NCBI GenBank assembly: GCA_002295325.1
Contig: DBGA01000013.1
Location: 1,260 to 17,490 of the forward strand
Source: Ruminococcaceae bacterium UBA866
GTDB lineage: Bacteria; Bacillota; Clostridia; Oscillospirales; Ruminococcaceae
DNA length: 16,231 nt
Direction of reading: 5' to 3'
Shown here: positions 1 through 8,800 of the stretch, one piece after another
Layout: every line of letters starts with the position of its first letter
Numbering within the stretch: the first letter of the stretch is position 1
Program-made: the position numbers and the translations under genes
Notes under the pieces: model-generated
Told to the model about the DNA's origin: nothing
What the model saw: the letters and a program-made list of their open reading frames with translations, nothing else
Database searches by the model: none

Positions 1-2275
1 CTACGGGTTTAAATTGGGGTAACATAAAAAAAGCACTTCGCCCTGCTACCCCTATGGCACAGAGCACTGAAATGATAATCAGCTCTCTGGCTTGTGGCTT
101 TCTACCCTCAAAAATCATCACAAAAGGAATCATTGTTTCTAAGATGACCAACAAGGATATGAAATAATACTTTCGATCATTTAAGTAATATACACCAATA
201 AATATAGTCAATGGAATTAAAATCAAGATCATTACCATAGCAGCTAATGTTCGCTTAGATAACTTTCTTTTTTTTACTGAAATTTGAACAGGGATACTAC
301 TTGTTTTTATTTTTCCAAGTATAGACTGAAAAAACACCCCGGCACTTCCTGCTAAAAATAATAGGATTAGCGCATACTGAAAAAAGTTAACATTCCCATT
401 GGTAAATGCATGGTTTATTTCTCCACCTGAAAGAGTGAGGGTTTTTAAATACGTCAAACTCAAAACTATCGTAACGAAGAAGACCAAAGCAGATATAATT
501 GCCGGGAAAATACGTTTCTTGTTGGACTTTTGGGCTTGTATATTTTGTTCATTACTTCTTTTATCTGCGTTTCCAATAACATACTCCTCTTTTAAGTTTT
601 CATTTTCCTCAATAATACCTCCACAAGCTGCTATTACATCCTCAGCAGTTACTGCATTAGGCAACAGATGTCGTGCCATACGATTAGCCGCAGTAGTATA
701 AAAGCTGTTGCAACAAAAAAATTCGTTTGGTGTTGCCTCAGAAACAATTTCTCCATTAAAAAACATTGCACAGCGGTGAGCATACTTAGCACAAAATTCA
801 ATGTCGTGGCTGACCATAACAATTGTCACGCCACTTTTAAGCAAGTGATTTAGTATTCCTGCAAAAGTTTGCTTAAATTCTGCATCTAAGCCTTTAGTAG
901 GTTCATCTATTAAAAGTATTCTTGGATTTAAAAGCAAGATTTTTGCTAATGCAGCACGTTGTTGTTCACCACCCGACAAATCATAAGGATGGCGAGAGAG
1001 CAAATGAGTTAACTCACATAATGCTTCAACACGCTGTACTTGCGCTGTTTGATCTACCTTAGAAACCTTTTTCCCTCGAAACATTTCATATAAATCTAGT
1101 TCTACGGTTTTCTTGACAAAGAGGGCTTGTGGATTTTGTGGCAAGGCAGCTAGCAATCCCTCAAACTTTTCGATATCGGGTATCTCCGAAAGGGAGCGTC
1201 CCTCCAGTTTCACTGTGCCACGATAGGGAGTATTTAATCCTGCTATTAAAGATAATGTTGTTGTTTTTCCTGTTCCATTTCCACCTAAGATAGTCAAAAA
1301 CTCTCCTTTGCGTACTTTTAAGTTCAAATGTTTTATCACGTCTGGAAGGTTTTTTTCATAACGAAACCAAATTTCCTCTAACTCGATGACAACCTCATCA
1401 TTTTGGAGATAGGATGGAGGTTTTGGAACAAATCCTAACGTGGATTGAACTGATAATTCACTAAGCCATGTTCGTCCTTCTCTCACAGTAACAGGGCAGG
1501 TTAATTTGTTGTTCACTCCAGCATATATCCGCATAGGTGCAGGCATTGCAAGAAACATTTTATGGTGCTCTTTCCTTAATTTCTGTCCCACTTCAAAAGG
1601 AGCTCCATCTGCAATCACAGACCCGTTGTCGATTACAATGACTCTGTCGGACAGCGGTAAAACTTCCTCAAGACGATGCTCCGTCATAATAATCGTAACG
1701 CCAAGCTCACGGTTTATACGTCCTACAGTTGCCAAAAAGTCAGTAGCCGCAATTGGATCGAGCTGGCTTGTAGGTTCGTCAAGAATCAGCACTGTGGGTT
1801 GCATTACCATAATCGCCGCTAAATTCAAAAGCTGTTTTTGGCCACCCGAAAGCTCGTTTACATTTTTATAAAACCAAGTTTGTATTCCAAAAAAGGCTGC
1901 CATCTCAGCAACTCTCATCCGAATCGTAGGGGTATCATAGCCTAAACTTTCAAGCCCAAATGCAAGTTCATGCCAGACCTTATCGGTTACAATTTGATTA
2001 TCAGGACTTTGCAACACAAATCCAATTTTTTGACTTTGAAAACGTTGGTCAAGTGAAGAAAGCGGGTTTCCCTCAAAAAGGATTTCTCCGTTTAGAACTC
2101 CGTGTGGTGCTAATACCGTTTTTAGTTGACGTAACAATGTGGTTTTGCCACATCCGGAAGAACCACATAGTGTGATGAACTGTCCCTGTTCAATTGTGAT
2201 ACAAATATCCTTGAGTGCTTCTATGGATTGCTCAGGATAGCAAAAACTTAAATTTTTGATTGCGTAGCTTTCCAT
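1..2275 (-). CDS. ECF transporter fusion: two ATPases plus S-component (3'-truncated by window)
   Basis: This energises and probably selects the substrate of an ECF vitamin importer. The frame is open for 758 codons and runs off the window. ATPase 1 spans about residues 1-245: Walker A GSSGCGKTT (38-46), Q-loop LQSPDNQ (Q89), signature LSGGQ (142-146), Walker B LILDEP (163-168), H-loop His200. ATPase 2 spans about 295-530: GGNGTGKT (331-338), LSGGE (433-437), LLIDEP (to 459), His490. A linker with about four hydrophobic segments (588-722) follows, then ARELIIISVLCAIGVAGRSA and FKPV, typical of the first helix of ECF S-components. Fusion of EcfA, EcfA' and S in one chain is unusual; the parts are normally separate. 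The ATG at 2275 follows GGGAGG by 10 bases and overlaps the end of ecfT by 28 bases. Substrate is inferred to be a cobamide from context. The S-domain core lies outside the window. Confidence 0.9.
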   Translation of the reverse strand, partial: MESYAIKNLSFCYPEQSIEALKDICITIEQGQFITLCGSSGCGKTTLLRQLKTVLAPHGVLNGEILFEGNPLSSLDQRFQSQKIGFVLQSPDNQIVTDKVWHELAFGLESLGYDTPTIRMRVAEMAAFFGIQTWFYKNVNELSGGQKQLLNLAAIMVMQPTVLILDEPTSQLDPIAATDFLATVGRINRELGVTIIMTEHRLEEVLPLSDRVIVIDNGSVIADGAPFEVGQKLRKEHHKMFLAMPAPMRIYAGVNNKLTCPVTVREGRTWLSELSVQSTLGFVPKPPSYLQNDEVVIELEEIWFRYEKNLPDVIKHLNLKVRKGEFLTILGGNGTGKTTTLSLIAGLNTPYRGTVKLEGRSLSEIPDIEKFEGLLAALPQNPQALFVKKTVELDLYEMFRGKKVSKVDQTAQVQRVEALCELTHLLSRHPYDLSGGEQQRAALAKILLLNPRILLIDEPTKGLDAEFKQTFAGILNHLLKSGVTIVMVSHDIEFCAKYAHRCAMFFNGEIVSEATPNEFFCCNSFYTTAANRMARHLLPNAVTAEDVIAACGGIIEENENLKEEYVIGNADKRSNEQNIQAQKSNKKRIFPAIISALVFFVTIVLSLTYLKTLTLSGGEINHAFTNGNVNFFQYALILLFLAGSAGVFFQSILGKIKTSSIPVQISVKKRKLSKRTLAAMVMILILIPLTIFIGVYYLNDRKYYFISLLVILETMIPFVMIFEGRKPQARELIIISVLCAIGVAGRSAFFMLPQFKPV

Positions 2276-3138
2276 CTGCGCTCATCCTCCCTATTAATTA
2301 TAGTGGGTACAAGGCAAAGCAATAAGTATGCTAAAAATAGGAGAATGGTGATTATATTAAGTTTTTTTCCCTTCATAGTAGGGAAATATCTGAATTTTAA
2401 ATACCCAAACATTGCACCTAAAATAATAATCAATCCTAATAAAGCAATAGCTACTAAGGCTTTTTTATCGCGTCTATCAAAGCTATAGATTGAAAAAGCA
2501 GTTCTGCCTTTTAATCCATACCCTCTACTTTTCATACTATCTGCTGTATCTATTGCATTTTCTAGAGACCAGGTTACCATAATGGAAATTATCGTGACAC
2601 CTTGCCTTGCTCTTGCAACTATTCCTCCGTTGGAAACGTCACGTCCGACACACTTTTGTGCATTGGTAACCACCTTTATTTGTGATTTAAACTTTGGTAC
2701 AAACCGTAAAATCATTGATAAAATTAATGACATTGCAGGAATGATTCTTCCAAATAGATACACAAACTTATCTGAGGACATAATTTCGTTATAGCAAGAA
2801 AACCAACAAAGCACAGATGCCATCATTGCAGAAGCCGCCACACCATACGCGATAGACTCCAATGTTAATGGATTGCCACTTTGCAAGTAAGTTAAAATTG
2901 TGCCTCCTTCGTGGTTGAATGCTGGATTTACAAGTGCTGTTATCAAAAGCATTGGTAGCAAAACCAAAAAATTAAATTTGATCGCTTTACGACCTTTTAG
3001 ACTGATAGAGTAAGCAAATGAGGAGAACAGCGAGATTCCAAGACATACAGGGTGCATAAAAATCATTGAAAAAACTAAAACAAGAGTAAAATATAAAAAA
3101 CTTACTACTGGATGATAACTATAAAAAGCGTCTTTCAT
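2248..3138 (-). CDS. ecfT: ECF transporter transmembrane coupling protein EcfT
   Basis: EcfT is the membrane scaffold that joins the two ATPases to the S-component. The 296-residue protein has N-terminal hydrophobic helices (from about residue 10), the sequence ALVNPAFNHEGG, a long cytoplasmic coupling region, and two C-terminal helices. The coupling region contains RFVPKFKSQ and the SMKSRGYG motif, matching the Ala-Arg-Gly-type signature that binds the EcfA grooves. I chose the ATG at 3138: AGGTGG sits 8 bases upstream and lies within the last codons of the DUF4430 gene. A GTG at 3150 is in frame but has no site of its own. The gene starts 4 bases after the DUF4430 stop and overlaps the ATPase gene, so translation is likely coupled. 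It is in the CbiQ/EcfT superfamily. No CbiM/CbiN cobalt-transport partner is present here, so it need not be a cobalt transporter. Confidence 0.92.
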   Translation of the reverse strand: MKDAFYSYHPVVSFLYFTLVLVFSMIFMHPVCLGISLFSSFAYSISLKGRKAIKFNFLVLLPMLLITALVNPAFNHEGGTILTYLQSGNPLTLESIAYGVAASAMMASVLCWFSCYNEIMSSDKFVYLFGRIIPAMSLILSMILRFVPKFKSQIKVVTNAQKCVGRDVSNGGIVARARQGVTIISIMVTWSLENAIDTADSMKSRGYGLKGRTAFSIYSFDRRDKKALVAIALLGLIIILGAMFGYLKFRYFPTMKGKKLNIITILLFLAYLLLCLVPTIINREDERRWKATQSKI

Positions 3139-3142
3139 GCTC

Positions 3143-3961
3143 TTAACCACCTATCGCAGAGAATCCGCCCACATCTATTCCTAAATCACAGGTATATACC
3201 CACTCAATGATATCATCTTGATTTAATTGATATCGACTACATCCATAATTAGGAAACCAGTCATTTACTTTATACATCCATCCCGAAAGCTCTCCACAAT
3301 CAAATTCATATAGGTTGTTTATTCCCTCAATATAAGCAGAGTTAAACATAGGTGTATTTGAAAATTCCATGTGAATTTTTGCCTTTTTCATTTCCCGTTG
3401 TAACACGTTAAAAACGGATTCTCCTTCATAAAAACTCACCTTTTTAGAAGCAAAAATAACACCATCTTTAGGTACAAGCTCAACCTTTTCGCGATCCAGC
3501 CACTTCAGATTATTTAAAATGGTGTAACATCGAACAGACAGCGTACAGGTGCGTATAGTATCGGTAATTAACGCATCTTGCGCTTCTATGGGAATTGGTT
3601 TACCCTCAGGCACAGGGTCTGTGAGAAATTTATCCTTTCCCGTTGCGGCATCAATTTTCATACCTTTGGATTGAGAGTAAGAAGCATCTCCCTTTTCAAC
3701 CCCCAATGAAGCATCGGAACCTGCAAGTTTTTTTGCTAAGTTTATTTTTTCTTGAGCTGATAATGGGATTTCGGTGTCACTTACGCTATCGTTGCTCTCA
3801 TTTAATATCTCAGTTTTATCAGTTATATTTAAAGAATTTTTCACAGAAGGTGCGGGATTCCAACCACGTAACCCTGGTGCATTACCCCCCCACCAAAATA
3901 CTACAGCCAATACAATTAGGATTGCCGTGGTAGTAATTACTTTTCCTTTTGTCAATTTCAT
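3143..3961 (-). CDS. Membrane-anchored DUF4430 (transcobalamin-like C-terminal domain) protein
   Basis: A 272-residue protein with an N-terminal membrane segment (about 8-25, ending in FWWGG), a polar spacer (about 35-130) and a DUF4430 domain (about 137-270). Visible hallmarks are VSFYEGESVFNVLQ, SAYIEGINNLYEFDCGELSG, GWMYKVNDWFPNYGCSRYQL, DDIIEW and DLGIDVGG. Pfam DUF4430 is the family related to the beta domain of transcobalamin and intrinsic factor (family knowledge). Five cysteines fall in the domain, so disulfides are possible if it is extracellular. The ATG at 3961 has AGAGG 7 bases upstream, and that site overlaps the region just after the upstream stop. It lies between the toroid protein and EcfT. 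I infer that it delivers a corrinoid ligand to the transporter. Ligand binding itself cannot be seen in the sequence. Confidence 0.88.
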   Translation of the reverse strand: MKLTKGKVITTTAILIVLAVVFWWGGNAPGLRGWNPAPSVKNSLNITDKTEILNESNDSVSDTEIPLSAQEKINLAKKLAGSDASLGVEKGDASYSQSKGMKIDAATGKDKFLTDPVPEGKPIPIEAQDALITDTIRTCTLSVRCYTILNNLKWLDREKVELVPKDGVIFASKKVSFYEGESVFNVLQREMKKAKIHMEFSNTPMFNSAYIEGINNLYEFDCGELSGWMYKVNDWFPNYGCSRYQLNQDDIIEWVYTCDLGIDVGGFSAIGG

Positions 3962-3973
3962 ATTGCTACCTCT

Positions 3974-5860
3974 TTAAATCAAATTTGCAAGTCCCAACAT
4001 ATTAAATACTACTTGAGCCACTTCACAACGTTTCATCGGCTCGGTTGGCTTGATATCAAGTTCAGTTATACTTAATATTTCATTGCTATAACAAAAGGCC
4101 AATGCTTTACGTGAGGATTCCTCAGTATTAACATAATCACCGAATTGTGCTAATATATCACGTATTTGTCCCGCATCTAGCTTTGTTTCAATTCCGCAAA
4201 GTTCAGAAGCACGCATAATAATTTTAGCTGCCTCTTGACGAGTAATTTCACTTTCTGAAATAAAGTTTTGATAACTTATATCATCAATAAGCTTATGTTT
4301 AAGAGCCATATCTAAATAATTAGAATACATACTACAATCATCTGAATAAAAACTCTCCTCATTTGATATAATTCCAAGACTTCTAACAAGGGTGATGATG
4401 AACTCTGCTTTGGTTACATTTTCATTAGGGGCAAAGTCTCCACTTTGTGTCCCGCTTATTATTTCACGTGCCGCCAATGTTTCAATTGCAGTCATATTGG
4501 CATGTGCGTTTACACCTGAAATGTCTGGGAATGTTTTACCTTGTATTGTAATTGGTTTTGGATTAATTATCTTATTTTTACTGACTAATCCTTCGCCTGA
4601 TTTTGGTGCATTTGGGTCTGGTGGCGCAACCTTCAATGGGTCGGTAATTCGATAAAGGGACGACTTCCCTTCTAGCGCTCTTTTTGTAGAAATCAATCCA
4701 TAAAAGCCTTGCTCAGAAGCCATTTGGTTAGAACCTGTGCCTTGTAGAACATGCAGAAATCCGTTTCCTTTTAGATGATATGTCATAAGCGCATCTAAAA
4801 TAGTCTTACCGTTTTTTACAAACCTAGGGTCATCAATCGATACGCCGAGCTCATTTAATGCACATAGCACCTGTACACAAGATTCAGAATTTTCGCTACC
4901 CCAGCTGTTATATCCACCATTTAATTTTTGCATTTTCGACATACAAGCAAGTGCTTCCTCTGTCACCTTTTTCACCGCAGGTTTATCTTGATATTTAGCC
5001 AATGCTTGAAGAGCCATACCGGTAATGTCTGGGTCGGATGTGCTATCTTTCGTTTCCTTTGATGTTCCTCCAGTAAGTGAAAATCCTCCATCACTCAGTT
5101 GACATTCTAAAATGCGATTAATATACATGTCTCGTGTAGCTTGAACTGTGGCATTAGGATTTTTAGGTATTGGATAGTTGCCTGAATCAAGAGAAATCAA
5201 TGCCCAAATCGGACCATTTAAGCCCTGCTTAATTGTTTTTTTATAATCACCTAATGGTGTCAATAAATTATATCCTGCAACATTTGAAGGGTCACGCCCA
5301 ATCGACGTTAATGTAAAAATAAGACGGGAGTACTCGGTATATTTTACTTTATGTAGTTCTCCTTTGCACTCTGCAACATACTTTTCAACCGTTGCATAGT
5401 AATCCTGATAATATTTATCAGGCACAGTATATCCACTACGGGCAAGCCCAAACACAGCCCATTCTCCACCAACAGAACCAACCTGTGGTTTTTTCACTAC
5501 CCTATGCATATACTTTGCAGTATCTAAAATTGCACTATCCAATACAGTCATATTTACAGAAGTAACTTTTGCTTTCTTTGGAGCTGAGCTTGCTATTGAT
5601 GATGCCTGTGAAACAGTAGAAGATACCATCTCAGAAGCTACAGTCTCGCTTCCATTGGTAGGTTGGCTTGAAGATTCACCTGATATCTCACTGGAGCTTT
5701 CAGGCTCTGAAATAATATGTGATGATGTTTGTATCATAGCCTCATCTGTAGGCTTATTATTAACAATTATTAGTATAACAATTATTGCCATAACAATAAA
5801 TGCAAGTGCGCTTATAAAAAATACTTTTGACTTTAGCAACTTGTTAAGCAAGTTTTTCAT
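3974..5860 (-). CDS. Alpha/alpha-toroid (prenyltransferase-repeat) protein with three SLH domains
   Basis: A 628-residue surface protein. It has an N-terminal membrane helix (about 13-34), a Ser-rich linker (about 45-95), a terpenoid-cyclase-like alpha/alpha toroid (about 105-405) and SLH domains (about 440-628). Toroid signs are the repeated Leu/Ala-rich helices, QLSDGGFSLTGG, DPDITGMALQALAKYQ and MQKLNGGYNSWGS. It lacks the catalytic setting of a squalene or terpene cyclase. The same fold forms the alpha domain of intrinsic factor. The SLH repeats start at FPDISGV and carry TKAE, TRQE and KRCE at the positions of the canonical TRAE motif that binds cell-wall polymer, so the third repeat is divergent. 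Having both a membrane helix and SLH domains suggests either a signal anchor or a protein spanning membrane to wall. The ATG at 5860 has only a weak GGGG upstream. The DUF4430 gene follows after 12 bases. Confidence 0.88.
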   Translation of the reverse strand: MKNLLNKLLKSKVFFISALAFIVMAIIVILIIVNNKPTDEAMIQTSSHIISEPESSSEISGESSSQPTNGSETVASEMVSSTVSQASSIASSAPKKAKVTSVNMTVLDSAILDTAKYMHRVVKKPQVGSVGGEWAVFGLARSGYTVPDKYYQDYYATVEKYVAECKGELHKVKYTEYSRLIFTLTSIGRDPSNVAGYNLLTPLGDYKKTIKQGLNGPIWALISLDSGNYPIPKNPNATVQATRDMYINRILECQLSDGGFSLTGGTSKETKDSTSDPDITGMALQALAKYQDKPAVKKVTEEALACMSKMQKLNGGYNSWGSENSESCVQVLCALNELGVSIDDPRFVKNGKTILDALMTYHLKGNGFLHVLQGTGSNQMASEQGFYGLISTKRALEGKSSLYRITDPLKVAPPDPNAPKSGEGLVSKNKIINPKPITIQGKTFPDISGVNAHANMTAIETLAAREIISGTQSGDFAPNENVTKAEFIITLVRSLGIISNEESFYSDDCSMYSNYLDMALKHKLIDDISYQNFISESEITRQEAAKIIMRASELCGIETKLDAGQIRDILAQFGDYVNTEESSRKALAFCYSNEILSITELDIKPTEPMKRCEVAQVVFNMLGLANLI

Positions 5861-5882
5861 AATTTACCCCATCTTCATTTTA

Positions 5883-8800
5883 CTATTGTTCTCGTTTGTA
5901 CTTTTTGTATTGCCCCCATCCACCCAATCCTAATATGCCTAACAGTGTGATACCTAAAAGAATTGCAATTAAAGGATTGGTGTAAACTGCTTTTTTGATA
6001 ATTTCAAAAACAGTTTGAGTTTTTTCCTCTGATTCAGATATCAGTTTGTCATCGGAGTTCCCTCCACCATCCTCAGGGGAAACATCTACATTACCTACTG
6101 CATCTGCATTTTTTTCTAAAGGAGCAATCACAGTGACATCGCCAGTTATGTTATCGGTAATTCCAACTGGTTTTTTAGAAATAGTAGTATCCCCCGTTCC
6201 ATTTCCTCCTTGAACACCCGCTTTATCATTTCCTTCACCTAAACCAATTCCGTCACCGTCACCATTACCATTACCGGTTCCTATTCCATTACCGCTTCCA
6301 CTACTTATAGGTATATTTTTGAGCACAATAACCGCTGTAACTAAACTTTCACCCTCAATGGATTTAAAACTTCTACTGCCTAAAATGTCACTTGTCTTTT
6401 CATCTTGAACAAGAGTGAGACTTTCCAATACATATTTCGTGATATATCCAGGTGTTTTATCGCCAGTATAGGTATCGGGTGTTACTGTTACGAAAATAGT
6501 CTTACCTGATGTCACAAATACTGTCTTTTCGTCTTTACTATTTGTTGTTGGGTTTAAACTTAACTTAATAGTGCCATTTCCTTCTTGTTTTGCCTCTGCT
6601 TTGTAATAGTGTGGCGAGCCAAAAACGGTCTTGCCATTATTAATTGTCCAAACCTTTTGTGTATTTGTAGTATCAAGCAATGCTGCAACCTCACCGTTCT
6701 CAAATGCTTGGGTGGATTTTACAATCGCATTTTTATTTGGGTCAGTGGCTGCCTCTGTATAATAGCAAGCTGTCAATTTATCGCCTAAATCTATTGGACT
6801 TATTGCTGCACCATTACCACTTGCAGTTATTCTTCCTGTTGAGTAGCAACTTTGCAGCGCTCCAACTACATCTCCTACAATTCCACCTGAATTGCCTGAT
6901 GTTGCATTTATATTGCCGGTTGAGTAACAATTTTTAATATCAGCGGTTTTATTAGAACCGCTACCAAAAATACCACCAACTCTGCCTTTCCCGCTAATAT
7001 CACCTTTGTTTATGCAGTGTTGAATTGTAAGCTCATCTGAATATCCCACAATTCCGCCAACATCATAGCCAATTGACTTAACCGTAGCAAAATTTGCACA
7101 ATTTTCTACTACGCCTGCATTTTGTCCAACAACTCCTCCAATTCCAACCCCAACAAAGCTTGCAAAGCCTCCTTGTATTATTACTCCCGATTCGACAACA
7201 CAACCTGTTGTCATATTAGTTCCCATTCCATTGGTACTCGCCACACAACCTATTATTCCAGCAGACATTCCTGAAGTAGAAGTAATGCTTGACCCACTTT
7301 TGAGTGTACAGTTTTTTATCGTGGTAAATCTACCCATACCAGCTATACCGCCTGTGTATTGCCCTGCTGTTACCGAGATTTCAACATCACAATTTTCAAT
7401 TGTTCCGATATTACCTCCTGTAATTCCTCCGTAAGCCATTCCGTTTGAAGTTGCATTATCTGTAATGTTAATAGAGCAACCGATAATTGTTCCAAAATTG
7501 TAACCGCAAATTCCTCCGAAATTTTGACGCTTAGTATTGTCTAAGGTACCATTAACATTTAAGTTTTTAACTATGCCATCTAAACCTATGCAACCAAACA
7601 ATGGATAAGTCGCATCAGATTTAAGCGTAATTGTATTTCCACCACCGTCGAAGGTTCCCTCAAAAGTTAATGAACCATCCTCTGGCGTAGGATTTTTAAA
7701 CTGTGCAGGAGTAGACTTTCCAACGTGGTATCCAATAGCCTTCCATGCATCACCCGAATTTAAATTGATGTCGCTATTTAACTTAATATAACAACCTTTG
7801 TAGGTAATTCCCGAGTTTACTTTTTGAGCTAGGGACTTTAAAGCTTCGGGAGTATTTATTAAAGCTGGCTTTTCAGCGGTTCCGATTGCAAAACCATCAT
7901 TTGAAATCCAATGGGCATATAATGTCATATCCTTTGTTACCTCACGGTCAAAATCCCAAAGGTCGCCACCAGCTTTTTTTGTATACCACCCCTCAAATTC
8001 ATAGGCGATACTTGCATCCTTACTGCTCCATATTGGTTGTTCAGGTTCAATTACCATAGGATTAGCCGATGTAATGATCTGCCAATCAGGTGTAGTGCTA
8101 CCCTCACTATCCTCGTTGCGATTTAGGTTAAAGTTAACCCTGAATTCACCAAGTAAACGCCAATGTGCTTTCAGTGTAATATCACCTGTTACCGCATTAT
8201 TAAAATCATAAAATGTATCGCCTAGATACCAGCCATCAAATTGGAAACCCATTTTGGTAGGATTTGTTGGCTTTGTTGCACGATTTCCAACCTTTATTGT
8301 TTGGTTAGAAACAGAAGCACCTCCATCACCATTAAAATTTACAACATATTTAGCAGCTTGGTCTGTAGGAGTATTTATAAAGCTTGCAGACACTGTAACA
8401 GAATCCTCCGGCATATAAAATGTTGGTGTATCATTTATCCATTCAATATCCAGCTTATTATTTTCACTGTCAATAACAGAAATTGTAGAAAGAATTTTAT
8501 TTGCATCTGGAGTAATTGTTAACGCCTGTCTACTTCCTGCCTTTACATATTTTGTATTGATATCAATGTCTAATGTCGTTCTTGCCTTACTATATTTAAC
8601 ATCGCTAACAACGCCGCCTGTTGATGAATTTACAATCACCTTATAAACTGGCAAATTTTCTTTATCGGCAAATATGGGATACCCATTTACCGTATCCTGA
8701 CTCCACCTCATACTGCGAGGATTTCCGCTACCATTATCTAGTATGTATGAAAGCTCTCCATTTGCAAATTCATCGGATGTTTTAGGATAAACCTTATCTT

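Noticed and set aside
3974..5860. Squalene or terpene cyclase enzyme
   Set aside because: The toroid lacks a visible cyclase catalytic motif and is joined to a signal anchor and SLH domains. Context fits a binding protein.
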